A stretch of 64,000 nt of DNA from Psychroserpens burtonensis DSM 12212 (lineage in GTDB: Bacteria > Bacteroidota > Bacteroidia > Flavobacteriales > Flavobacteriaceae). The position numbers were made by a program, and so were the translations under genes. A model generated the notes under the pieces. The model saw only the letters and a list, made by a program, of their open reading frames with translations. It was not told where the DNA came from and did no database searches. The stretch spans positions 124,001 through 188,000 of the forward strand of contig NZ_AUDE01000009.1 of the NCBI RefSeq assembly GCF_000425305.1, in the 5' to 3' direction. Of this stretch, positions 55,453 to 64,000 are shown one piece after another. Every line of letters begins with the position of its first letter. The first letter of the stretch is position 1.

Positions 55453-55472
55453 ACATCTAATATGGAATATAT

Positions 55473-56018
55473 TTATTTTACAAAAGGTACTGCAACACGA
55501 ATTGTTCCCCATCCCATGTGCATGTGAACACCATCCTTAGATTCTTCAAAGGCTATTGAAAAGGCCTCTAATGATTCTTTTCCTTCTGTAACAGGTACCG
55601 TTAATCTAGCGACATCATTTTCTTGTTTGTAGAAATAACTTCCCCAAACATTAAGATCTGTGCTAATGATTGCAGTCCATTCCTTTTCTCCAGGAATTAC
55701 ATAAAAGGTATAAGTTCCGGGTTTAATTTTAGTGTCTCCTAGAGCCATTGTTGTATACAGCGTTAATTCTACAGCTTCATTAGCTCCAGTTCTCCAAACG
55801 TCTCCGTTTGGTGCTAATTTTTCTATAGAACGACCATTAAGTTGAGGTCTGCCGTAAATTACTTTTATTAATTTATTTGATTCTTTGTAATTAGAAGGAA
55901 AAGACGCGCCATCCATAGGGCTTTTATCCATTTTAGCAAAGTCTTGTGCATTCATGTTTAAAGAGATGAGCATAATAAATGCCGTTGCGGTAGTTGTAAT
56001 AATTGATTTTGTTTTCAT
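55473..56018 (-). CDS. DUF2911 exported protein
   Basis: 181 residues with a signal peptide (to about residue 24, ISLNMNAQ). The body carries KVIYGRPQLNGRSIEKLAPNGDVWRTGANEAVELTLY, LGDTKIKPGTYTFYVIPGEKEWTAIIS and the C-terminal SIAFEESKDGVHMHMGWGTIRVAVPF, the pattern of DUF2911, a family of unknown function abundant in Bacteroidota. It is a single gene with a terminator, divergent from asnB. Confidence 0.88.
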   Translation of the reverse strand: MKTKSIITTTATAFIMLISLNMNAQDFAKMDKSPMDGASFPSNYKESNKLIKVIYGRPQLNGRSIEKLAPNGDVWRTGANEAVELTLYTTMALGDTKIKPGTYTFYVIPGEKEWTAIISTDLNVWGSYFYKQENDVARLTVPVTEGKESLEAFSIAFEESKDGVHMHMGWGTIRVAVPFVK

Positions 56019-56277
56019 GTTTTATTTTTAATTAAATTGAACATTATAAATATAAACCTCAAAGGTTTAATTATGGTCTTTAAAGTCGTAAACTGATGTT
56101 AAAGTTTACATTTTTTAGAAGATCATTGTGTTTTAAGAGTGATTTAATTTCATAAATGTATTAAAATTTAATTATTAGTTATAGTGTGTAACCAATAATG
56201 GATGTTATGTTTTATATATGTAATAGTAAATTCATATTTGTCCTATCAATTTGAATACTAATATAAAGAATAAAAAT

Positions 56278-57948
56278 ATGTGCGGAATTGTATGTGCGTT
56301 TGACCTAAAACAAAAAGCGGAAGATTTAAGACCTCAAATCCTTGAAATGGCTAAGACTATTCGTCATAGAGGACCAGACTGGAGTGGGATATATAGTGAT
56401 GAGAAAGCAATATTAGCGCATGAGCGTTTAGCGATTGTAGATCCTGCTTCTGGAAAACAACCGCTGTTTAGTCCTGATAAAAAACTCGTTTTAGCAGCGA
56501 ATGGCGAAATTTATAACCATCGTGCGTTAAGAAAACAATTTCCTGATTATCACTTTCAAACTGAAAGTGATTGTGAAGTCATTCTAGCATTGTACCAAGA
56601 AAAAGGGGTTGACTTTTTAGATGAAATGAATGGCATTTTTGGTTTTGCAATTTATGATACAGAAAAAGATGAATACTTTGTTGCCAGAGATCATATGGGA
56701 ATAATTCCGCTCTATATTGGTTGGGATCAACACGGAACTTTCTATGTTGCTTCAGAATTGAAAGCACTGGAAGGAACCTGTACTAAAATTGAATTATTTC
56801 CTCCTGGACATTACATGTCAAGTAAGGACGGAGTCTTTGTGCAGTGGTATAAGCGTGATTGGACAGATTACGATGCTGTAAAAGATAACGAAACAAGTAT
56901 TACGGCAGTTAAAGAAGCCTTAGAAGCAGCTGTTCATAGACAGTTAATGAGTGATGTGCCTTATGGCGTCTTATTGTCTGGTGGTTTAGATTCTTCCGTG
57001 GTTTCTGCAATAGCAAAAAAATATGCACAAAAACGTATAGAATCTGGTGATGAGAAGGATGCTTGGTATCCACAATTACATTCATTTGCGGTAGGTTTAG
57101 AAGGTTCTCCTGATCTTGCTGCAGCTCAAAAAGTAGCAGACTATATTGGGACCATACATCACGAAATAAAATTCACAATTCAAGAAGGTTTAGATGCTAT
57201 TAAAGATGTGATTTACAATATAGAGACTTACGATATTACAACTATTCGTTCATCTACTCCCATGTATTTAATGGCTAGAGTTATTAAATCTATGGGTATT
57301 AAAATGGTGTTATCTGGAGAGGGTGCAGATGAGATTTTTGGTGGATATTTATATTTTCATAAAGCGCCAAATGCAAGAGAATTTCATGAAGAAACAGTTC
57401 GTAAATTAGATAAGCTACATATGTACGATTGCTTGAGAGCTAACAAAAGTTTAGCAGCATGGGGAATTGAAGGACGTGTGCCATTTTTAGATAAAGAATT
57501 TATAGATGTCGCGATGCGAATTAACCCTCAAGATAAAATGATTAACGGTGAACGTATGGAGAAATGGGTGATTCGTAAAGCTTTTGAAGACATGTTACCA
57601 GAAAGCGTAGCTTGGAGACAAAAAGAACAATTTAGTGATGGTGTAGGTTACAGCTGGATTGATACTTTAAAAGAACTGGTCGATAAGGAAGTGACTGATG
57701 AGCAAATGGCTAGTGCTAAATTTCGGTATCCAATTCAAACACCAATAAATAAAGAAGAGTATTATTACCGCAGTATTTTTGAAGGCCATTTCCCTAGTGA
57801 TGCTGCGGCTCTAAGTGTGCCGCAAGAGCCAAGTGTGGCGTGTAGTACTAGGATAGCATTAGAGTGGGATGAAGCTTTTAAAAACATGAATGACCCTTCG
57901 GGAAGAGCAATTGCGAATGTGCATGCTAAGGCTTATGTGAAGGCCTAA
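56278..57948 (+). CDS. asnB: Asparagine synthase B (glutamine-hydrolysing)
   Basis: 556 residues from MCGIVCAFD; the open frame begins 9 codons earlier, but Cys2 must become the N-terminal nucleophile, so the ATG at 56278 is right. The N-terminal glutaminase domain (RHRGPDWSG, NGEIYNH) is followed by the synthetase with the ATP pyrophosphatase loop SGGLDSS (234-240) and VLSGEGADEIFGGY. It makes asparagine from aspartate and glutamine. It is followed by an intrinsic terminator. Confidence 0.96.
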   Translation: MCGIVCAFDLKQKAEDLRPQILEMAKTIRHRGPDWSGIYSDEKAILAHERLAIVDPASGKQPLFSPDKKLVLAANGEIYNHRALRKQFPDYHFQTESDCEVILALYQEKGVDFLDEMNGIFGFAIYDTEKDEYFVARDHMGIIPLYIGWDQHGTFYVASELKALEGTCTKIELFPPGHYMSSKDGVFVQWYKRDWTDYDAVKDNETSITAVKEALEAAVHRQLMSDVPYGVLLSGGLDSSVVSAIAKKYAQKRIESGDEKDAWYPQLHSFAVGLEGSPDLAAAQKVADYIGTIHHEIKFTIQEGLDAIKDVIYNIETYDITTIRSSTPMYLMARVIKSMGIKMVLSGEGADEIFGGYLYFHKAPNAREFHEETVRKLDKLHMYDCLRANKSLAAWGIEGRVPFLDKEFIDVAMRINPQDKMINGERMEKWVIRKAFEDMLPESVAWRQKEQFSDGVGYSWIDTLKELVDKEVTDEQMASAKFRYPIQTPINKEEYYYRSIFEGHFPSDAAALSVPQEPSVACSTRIALEWDEAFKNMNDPSGRAIANVHAKAYVKA

Positions 57949-57976
57949 AAACAGGCTTATGTAATACTTACTATAA

Positions 57977-58007
57977 GGAGAGGCCATTGGAAACATTGGT
58001 CTTTTTT
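57977..58007 (+). terminator. Intrinsic terminator after asnB
   Basis: A GAGAGGCCA arm pairs with TGGTCTTTT (three wobbles) around a 10-base loop, followed by T. Weaker than the other terminators here. Confidence 0.6.
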
Positions 58008-58017
58008 GTATTAATTA

Positions 58018-58152
58018 CTTCGGAAATGGACTCAATTGAAATGACGTTCAAAATAAATGAAATATGGCTTATTTCAACCTGTTTTTAAGTAGATCAAGAT
58101 CATGAAATCTAGGCTTAGACGAATGTTGTGATTTAAGCACATTTCCGAAGAT
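58018..58152. repeat. Intergenic inverted pair of the CTTCGGAAATG word
   Basis: CTTCGGAAATG (58018-58028) and CATTTCCGAAG (58142-58152) are perfect inverted 11-mers 113 bases apart in non-coding DNA, showing that the word is not driven by codon use. Confidence 0.75.
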
Positions 58153-58280
58153 GTTAAAAAATAATAAAATCTATTTTAAGGCATTTTTCAGCTTGTTTAA
58201 GAGTGTTTTGTGTAATTAATAAATGTTAATAATTATTGAAGTCTGTCGATAAAAAGCTTTCAAAAAGCCTTCAATTTTTT

Positions 58281-58288
58281 TATCTTTG
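58281..58288 (+). promoter_or_regulatory. -7 box for gyrB
   Basis: TATCTTTG matches TANNTTTG. TTTC at 58258-58261, 19 bases upstream, is a near match to the TTTG -33 element. The start would be near 58294, giving a leader of about 97 bases. Confidence 0.5.
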
Positions 58289-58298
58289 TTTGTACACG

Positions 58299-58324
58299 AA
58301 AGGATGCTACACGCATCTTTTTTT
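58299..58324 (+). terminator. Terminator-like hairpin in the gyrB leader
   Basis: AAAGGATGC (58299-58307) pairs with GCATCTTTT (58313-58321, one wobble) around a 5-base loop and is followed by seven T. It lies between the -7 box and the start codon, 66 bases before the ATG, so it could attenuate gyrB transcription. Confidence 0.65.
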
Positions 58325-58366
58325 GTGATATGTGAGATTAAAATGTCGCATGAAAACAAGAACTAG

Positions 58367-60340
<1,974 letters not shown>

Positions 60341-60431
60341 AGATAATTAGATTATAATATCTTTACCATCTCTAATTTTTAGAGATTGAAATAGCTTTTA
60401 AAGAAATTTCGAGAAGTGTAGAAACCAAGTT

Positions 60432-60467
60432 AAAAGCAATTACGTATTTATATGTAGTTGCTTTTTT
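60432..60467 (+). terminator. Intrinsic terminator after gyrB
   Basis: A 15-base-pair stem (60432-60446 with 60451-60465, two wobbles) around a 4-base loop and a T run. It ends the gyrB transcript. Confidence 0.88.
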
Positions 60468-60564
60468 TATTCAGAAATCTTTAAAATTCATTCAATAATC
60501 CATTTATAAACACCGTCAAAAAGTAATTTTATTCGATATAGTGCGTTAAACTACTATCTTTTAT

Positions 60565-60572
60565 TACTTTTG
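60565..60572 (+). promoter_or_regulatory. -7 box for the DUF6588-like gene
   Basis: TACTTTTG matches TANNTTTG, 24 bases before the ATG. No clear -33 element. Confidence 0.45.
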
Positions 60573-60596
60573 AATACCCAAAAATACACATGACAC

Positions 60597-61610
60597 ATGA
60601 AACAGATACTTTTAATTGGTATTATATTACTCTCTGTCATTTCGACTAGAGCTCAAGAAAACGTAAACGATTTATTAGCTGCAGGTGCAGCTGATGCGGA
60701 ACGATTTACGAAAGACTATATGGCTCCAGCCACAGAAGCTTTAGGTTACGGAATAAATAATGGTTGGTTCAACAATGCCAAAGCACCTAAGAGATTTAAT
60801 TTTGAATTATCGATAATAGGAAATGTTGGTTTTATAAAAGATGAGAAAAAGTCTTTTCAAATGAATGAGGCCGATTATCCAAACATCAGATTTGAAGATG
60901 GTAGTGCATCTAAAATGGTGTCCACAGCTTTAGGAAATAACGATCCGGAAATTAGAGTGATTATAACCTATGACGACCCAATTTTTGGTCAGCAAGAAAC
61001 AACATTAGTCTTGCCAACAGGAATAGGTGCAGAAGGTGTTGATTTAATTCCAACTGGATTTTTACAAGCCAGTTTTTCGCCATTTAAAGGCACACAAATT
61101 AAAGGTCGATTTATCCCTAAGATTGAGACTGAGGATGCAAAAATCGGACTCTATGGCATCGGACTTCAACAAGAGTTTACAAGTTGGTTGCCAGCAGATA
61201 CAGTGTTGCCAGTTGCAGTGTCTGGGCTTGTCGCTTACACACATTTAGATGGGAGCTATGATTTTACAGATGCAGAGTTTGTTGACGGTGAAAATCAGCG
61301 TGTTGAAACAGATGTGAATACACTTTTGTTTGAACTTATTGTAGGGACAAACTTAAAGATTATTAATTTTTATGGTGCTTTGGGTTATATCACAGGAAGT
61401 TCTACTACAGATTTATTAGGAACCTATAGAGTGACAGATGGTTTTTTGTTTTCTGAAGAAATAAAGGATCCGTTTTCTGTAGAAAACGATATTTCTGGAA
61501 TGAGAGGAACCGTAGGAGCCAATTTGCAGTTAGGGTTTTTTAGCTTAAATGCAGATTATACCATTGCAGAATTTGATAGTGCCACCTTAGGTATAAACTT
61601 TTCATTTTAA
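60597..61610 (+). CDS. DUF6588-like outer-membrane protein
   Basis: 337 residues with a signal peptide (MKQILLIGIILLSVISTRAQ). The start of the mature part, NVNDLLAAGAADAERFTKDYMAPATEALGYGINNGWFNNAK, followed by many amphipathic strands (FNFELSIIGNVGFI, GTQIKGRFIPKI, FELIVGTNLKIINFYGALGYITG) and a final FSLNADYTIAEFDSATLGINFSF, is the pattern of DUF6588, a Bacteroidota outer-membrane barrel of unknown function. It has its own -7 box and terminator. Confidence 0.82.
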   Translation: MKQILLIGIILLSVISTRAQENVNDLLAAGAADAERFTKDYMAPATEALGYGINNGWFNNAKAPKRFNFELSIIGNVGFIKDEKKSFQMNEADYPNIRFEDGSASKMVSTALGNNDPEIRVIITYDDPIFGQQETTLVLPTGIGAEGVDLIPTGFLQASFSPFKGTQIKGRFIPKIETEDAKIGLYGIGLQQEFTSWLPADTVLPVAVSGLVAYTHLDGSYDFTDAEFVDGENQRVETDVNTLLFELIVGTNLKIINFYGALGYITGSSTTDLLGTYRVTDGFLFSEEIKDPFSVENDISGMRGTVGANLQLGFFSLNADYTIAEFDSATLGINFSF

Positions 61611-61710
61611 TGAAATCCAAAATTCAAAAGCAAAGCGTATTGAGTTTTGTTGGTTGAATTAATCCCGTTCTCGGAAACGAGATCTTATTGTTATATATCA
61701 TAAAATTTTC

Positions 61711-61744
61711 TAAAAGCGCAAGATTTTCTCTTGCGCTTTTTTCT
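61711..61744 (+). terminator. Intrinsic terminator before mdh
   Basis: AAAAGCGCAAGA (61712-61723) pairs perfectly with TCTTGCGCTTTT (61729-61740), 5-base loop, then T. It closes the DUF6588-like transcript. Confidence 0.9.
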
Positions 61745-61763
61745 TTAACACTGCTAAAAGCCG

Positions 61764-61771
61764 TAAATTTG
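61764..61771 (+). promoter_or_regulatory. -7 box for mdh
   Basis: TAAATTTG matches TANNTTTG, 37 bases before the mdh ATG. The -33 region falls in the T run of the preceding terminator and shows no clean TTG. Confidence 0.5.
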
Positions 61772-61808
61772 TAGTCAATATAATCAATACAATTTAAAAA
61801 CAAGATAT

Positions 61809-62735
61809 ATGAAGGTTACAGTAGTTGGAGCAGGAGCAGTAGGTGCGAGTTGCGCAGAATACATTGCAATTAAAGATTTTGCAAGTGAAGTCGTTTTATT
61901 AGACATCAAAGAAGGTTTTGCCGAAGGTAAAGCGATGGACTTAATGCAAACCGCTTCATTAAATGGTTTTGATACAAAAATAACAGGTGTAACTAATGAT
62001 TATTCGAAAACTACTGATAGTGATATATGCGTAATTACATCAGGTATTCCGCGTAAACCTGGTATGACTAGAGAAGAGTTAATTGGTATCAACGCAGGTA
62101 TTGTAAAGATGGTGTCTTCTAGTTTAATTGAGTACTCTCCAAATACAATTCTTATTGTAGTAAGTAACCCAATGGACACCATGACGTACTTAGTTCATAA
62201 AACTACAGATTTGCCAAAAAATAGAATTATTGGTATGGGTGGAGCTTTAGATTCTGCACGTTTTAAATATAGATTAGCAGAGGCTTTAGGGGCACCTATT
62301 AGTGATGTTGATGGGATGGTTATTGGCGGACATAGTGATAAAGGTATGGTGCCTTTAACAGCACACGCTACTAGGAATAGTGTAAAAGTCTCTGAGTTTT
62401 TATCAGAAGACCGTTTAAATCAAGTCAAAGAAGATACTAAAGTTGGTGGAGCAACATTAACAAAGTTGTTAGGTACTTCTGCTTGGTATGCACCAGGAGC
62501 TGCAGTAAGTGGTTTAGTGCAAGCCATTGCCTGTGACCAAAATAAAATGTTCCCTTGTTCAGTATTATTAGAAGGGGAATACGGTTTAAATGATCTTTGT
62601 ATTGGTGTTCCAGTAATTTTGGGACGAAATGGTATTGAAGAGATTGTAACTATAAAATTGAGTGCTGCAGAAGAAGCGCACTTAAATGAAAGTGCAGAAG
62701 GGGTTAAGAAAACTAACGCATTATTAGAGCTATAA
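61809..62735 (+). CDS. mdh: Malate dehydrogenase (LDH-like type)
   Basis: 308 residues. It oxidises malate to oxaloacetate with NAD. Marks are the Rossmann motif VVGAGAVGASCAEYI followed by VVLLDIKEG (Asp for NAD), the substrate loop ITSGIPRKPGMTREEL, VVSNPMD, and the catalytic histidine in VIGGHSDKGMVPL. It belongs to the tetrameric lactate dehydrogenase-like MDH group. With gltA at 10027 it supplies the citrate cycle. It has its own -7 box and terminator. Confidence 0.96.
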   Translation: MKVTVVGAGAVGASCAEYIAIKDFASEVVLLDIKEGFAEGKAMDLMQTASLNGFDTKITGVTNDYSKTTDSDICVITSGIPRKPGMTREELIGINAGIVKMVSSSLIEYSPNTILIVVSNPMDTMTYLVHKTTDLPKNRIIGMGGALDSARFKYRLAEALGAPISDVDGMVIGGHSDKGMVPLTAHATRNSVKVSEFLSEDRLNQVKEDTKVGGATLTKLLGTSAWYAPGAAVSGLVQAIACDQNKMFPCSVLLEGEYGLNDLCIGVPVILGRNGIEEIVTIKLSAAEEAHLNESAEGVKKTNALLEL

Positions 62736-62759
62736 GCGCATCACCTTTTAAATATATTT

Positions 62760-62788
62760 AAGGCTACCGTGAATACGGTAGCCTTTTT
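62760..62788 (+). terminator. Intrinsic terminator after mdh
   Basis: AAGGCTACCGT (62760-62770) pairs perfectly with ACGGTAGCCTT (62775-62785), 4-base loop, then T. Confidence 0.92.
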
Positions 62789-62911
62789 AAATTTATAAAA
62801 TAGTAAAGGTCTTTGCTCTATAAACTTTTCAAACGAGCTCTTTTACTGATACAATTCGTTTATTAATCTGCTATAAACGACGAACTGTAAACCTAAAGTC
62901 TTTATTTTTTA

Positions 62912-62919
62912 TATATTTG
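62912..62919 (+). promoter_or_regulatory. -7 box directly before the 62924 gene
   Basis: TATATTTG matches TANNTTTG and ends only 4 bases before the ATG, so the transcript would start at or next to the start codon (leaderless). Confidence 0.5.
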
Positions 62920-62923
62920 GCAC

Positions 62924-63538
62924 ATGAATTCGAGATGGTACATTAGTATTCTCATAATTACACTTACCTTTTTAGGGAGCATCGCTAGTACACCGCAAGT
63001 AGCAACTCCTAATCAGGAAATTGTGCTTCAGTTTTCTTCGGAAAACGTCTCACCTCAAGACACTTTAAATGCGATTACAAGCCTAAAGCAACAGTTAGAA
63101 TTTGCTGGAGTAAACGATATTAAGGTTCAAACACTTCAAGGTGGTCAATTAAAGATTACATATTTCAGTAATTCTGATGTTGAGGATATAAAAACTTTGT
63201 TATCAAAAGAATGTGCTCTAGATTTAGGTTACCTTTCACAAGGTAATAACCAAAGCAATACACCTTCCGAAGAGAAAAGTATCAAATATAACTTTGATGT
63301 TTATGAGATTCAGCAAGCTGATAATATTTCTGACTTAGAAGGGAAACTAGCTTTAGAACCAAAAACAGAAAACGATAGAATTTTCAATCCTAATGTGTTA
63401 ATCTCTGCCAAAGAAATTGATATTGACGCAAAAGAAAATATTGAAAAGATTGCCTACAAATTAAGTAGAACCATTGCAATCGCAATAGATAATCATTCTT
63501 ATAAAATCCCAGAAGTTCGCGCAGGGCCAGTAATCTAG
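62924..63538 (+). CDS. Exported protein resembling a SecD periplasmic domain
   Basis: 204 residues with an N-terminal hydrophobic export or anchor segment (ISILIITLTFLGSIAS) and no lipobox. Residues about 40-100 (DTLNAITSLKQQLEFAGVNDIKVQTLQGGQLKITYF, then DVEDIKTLLSKECALDLGYL) resemble the pattern of the SecD P1 head, in which a helix leads into the R(V/I)DQLGV-like turn and a strand, then a helix and the QLEFR-like strand. The remaining part is unfamiliar. secDF starts 207 bases downstream, so a role near SecDF is plausible; this is my reading, not an established family. Confidence 0.6.
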   Translation: MNSRWYISILIITLTFLGSIASTPQVATPNQEIVLQFSSENVSPQDTLNAITSLKQQLEFAGVNDIKVQTLQGGQLKITYFSNSDVEDIKTLLSKECALDLGYLSQGNNQSNTPSEEKSIKYNFDVYEIQQADNISDLEGKLALEPKTENDRIFNPNVLISAKEIDIDAKENIEKIAYKLSRTIAIAIDNHSYKIPEVRAGPVI

Positions 63539-63669
63539 GGATTGCTTTCTCGCTTCTAGCGATAAATAGTCCAAAATACTTCATGAGATGGATACTAAAA
63601 TATAATGTATATCAATCTCAATCCATGGCTTTAAAAGCTACACAACAACATATATAACATAAAAAACAA

Positions 63670-63699
63670 TTGTCAAATCAAGTGTAAATTTTATATTTG
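63670..63699 (+). promoter_or_regulatory. Promoter of secDF
   Basis: TTG (63670-63672), 19 bases, TATATTTG (63692-63699): a near-ideal Bacteroidota promoter. The leader then contains the inverted repeat TCCGAAA/TTTCGGA (63704-63718), which may fold in the mRNA. Confidence 0.7.
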
Positions 63700-63745
63700 C
63701 GCTTCCGAAATTTTCGGATAACCATTTGACCTAAACAATAAAATA

Positions 63746-64000
63746 ATGCAAAACAAAGGACTAGTAAAGCTTTTTGCAGTGCTATTTGGATTGGTAAGTA
63801 TCTACCAATTATCATTTACATTCAAAAACAACCAAATTGATAATGCTGCAAAAACATATGCAGAGAGTAAGTATAACGATTCAGAGGACATCAACGACGC
63901 TGAAGTTCATTACATAGATTCTTTAGCTAATGTAGAGGCTTTCAACATAGGAATTGCAAGTTTCACGGGTAAGGAAGTTAAAGAAAAATCAATGAACCTT
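63746..64000 (+). CDS. secDF: Protein translocase subunit SecDF, 5' end only
   Basis: The first 85 codons are in the window. MQNKGLVKLFAVLFGLVSIYQLSFTFKNNQ forms the first membrane segment, followed by a periplasmic region with AEVHYIDSLANVEAF and FTGKEVKEKSMNL, which leads in this family to the conserved LDLKGG strand just past the window end. Bacteroidota encode SecD and SecF as one fused protein; the fusion itself cannot be seen here. SecDF uses the proton motive force to help pull proteins out through SecY (gene at 857). Confidence 0.88.
   Translation, partial: MQNKGLVKLFAVLFGLVSIYQLSFTFKNNQIDNAAKTYAESKYNDSEDINDAEVHYIDSLANVEAFNIGIASFTGKEVKEKSMNL

Overview
The window is a chromosomal segment of a member of the Flavobacteriaceae (Bacteroidota). 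The evidence is AT-rich DNA, a spc/alpha ribosomal protein order that runs secY-infA-rpmJ without map, promoters of the Bacteroidota -7 type (TANNTTTG), a peptidase with a type IX secretion C-terminal tail, FecI/FecR/TonB transduction genes, a short GyrB and a one-piece SecDF. The genus cannot be fixed from the sequence alone. There are no rRNA or tRNA genes, insertion sequences, prophage or CRISPR arrays; it is mostly housekeeping DNA with a few small accessory cassettes.

Layout. 1-5859: end of the ribosomal protein/secY/rpoA cluster (rpsE to rplQ). 6164-12291: carA, eno, a DUF481 outer-membrane protein, gltA and a DDAH-like guanidino hydrolase, separated by clear intrinsic terminators. 12617-21669 (mostly minus strand): an RluA-type pseudouridine synthase, a membrane protein, then a compact set LUD protein-cdsA-psd-ACBP-M28 peptidase-old yellow enzyme, preceded by rsfS-ftsH. 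21766-24247: birA, SRPBCC protein, pyrE, NUDIX. 24257-27608: a three-gene amidoligase cassette (RimK-like ATP-grasp, GCS2 carboxylate-amine ligase, N-formylglutamate amidohydrolase-like enzyme) under its own promoter. 27765-36107: M14 peptidase, STAS-like protein, ctlX, an orphan TPR histidine kinase, argS. 36232-42731: outer-membrane proteins (including an LpxR-like one), YfiT-like and CutA-like proteins, and a TonB receptor/FecR/ECF sigma signalling trio. 43068-48624: ffh, folD, a YwaF-like membrane protein, VOC protein, rluF, alpha/beta hydrolase, cupin. 48694-55019: lipoprotein, HerA-like ATPase, exported RidA, queE, and a TPR kinase/LuxR-type regulator pair. 55473-64000: DUF2911, asnB, gyrB, an outer-membrane protein, mdh, a small exported SecD-head-like protein and the start of secDF.

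Most noteworthy. (1) A DNA-level word, CTTCGGAAAT (often extended to CTTCGGAAATG), occurs at least ten times exactly in both orientations and in different reading frames as well as between genes, far above chance; it behaves like a chromosome-wide signal (uptake, recombination or similar). (2) The ATP-grasp/GCS2/amidohydrolase cassette looks like a pathway for an unknown amide-linked metabolite. (3) gyrB has an apparent intrinsic terminator between its promoter and start codon. (4) A free-standing exported protein resembling a SecD periplasmic domain sits directly upstream of secDF. (5) Two genes (queE and the 62924 gene) have the -7 box so close to the ATG that their mRNAs should be nearly leaderless. 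Several starts were moved inward (ffh, queE, asnB, the STAS protein, the alpha/beta hydrolase, YfiT-like, CutA-like and the amidohydrolase).
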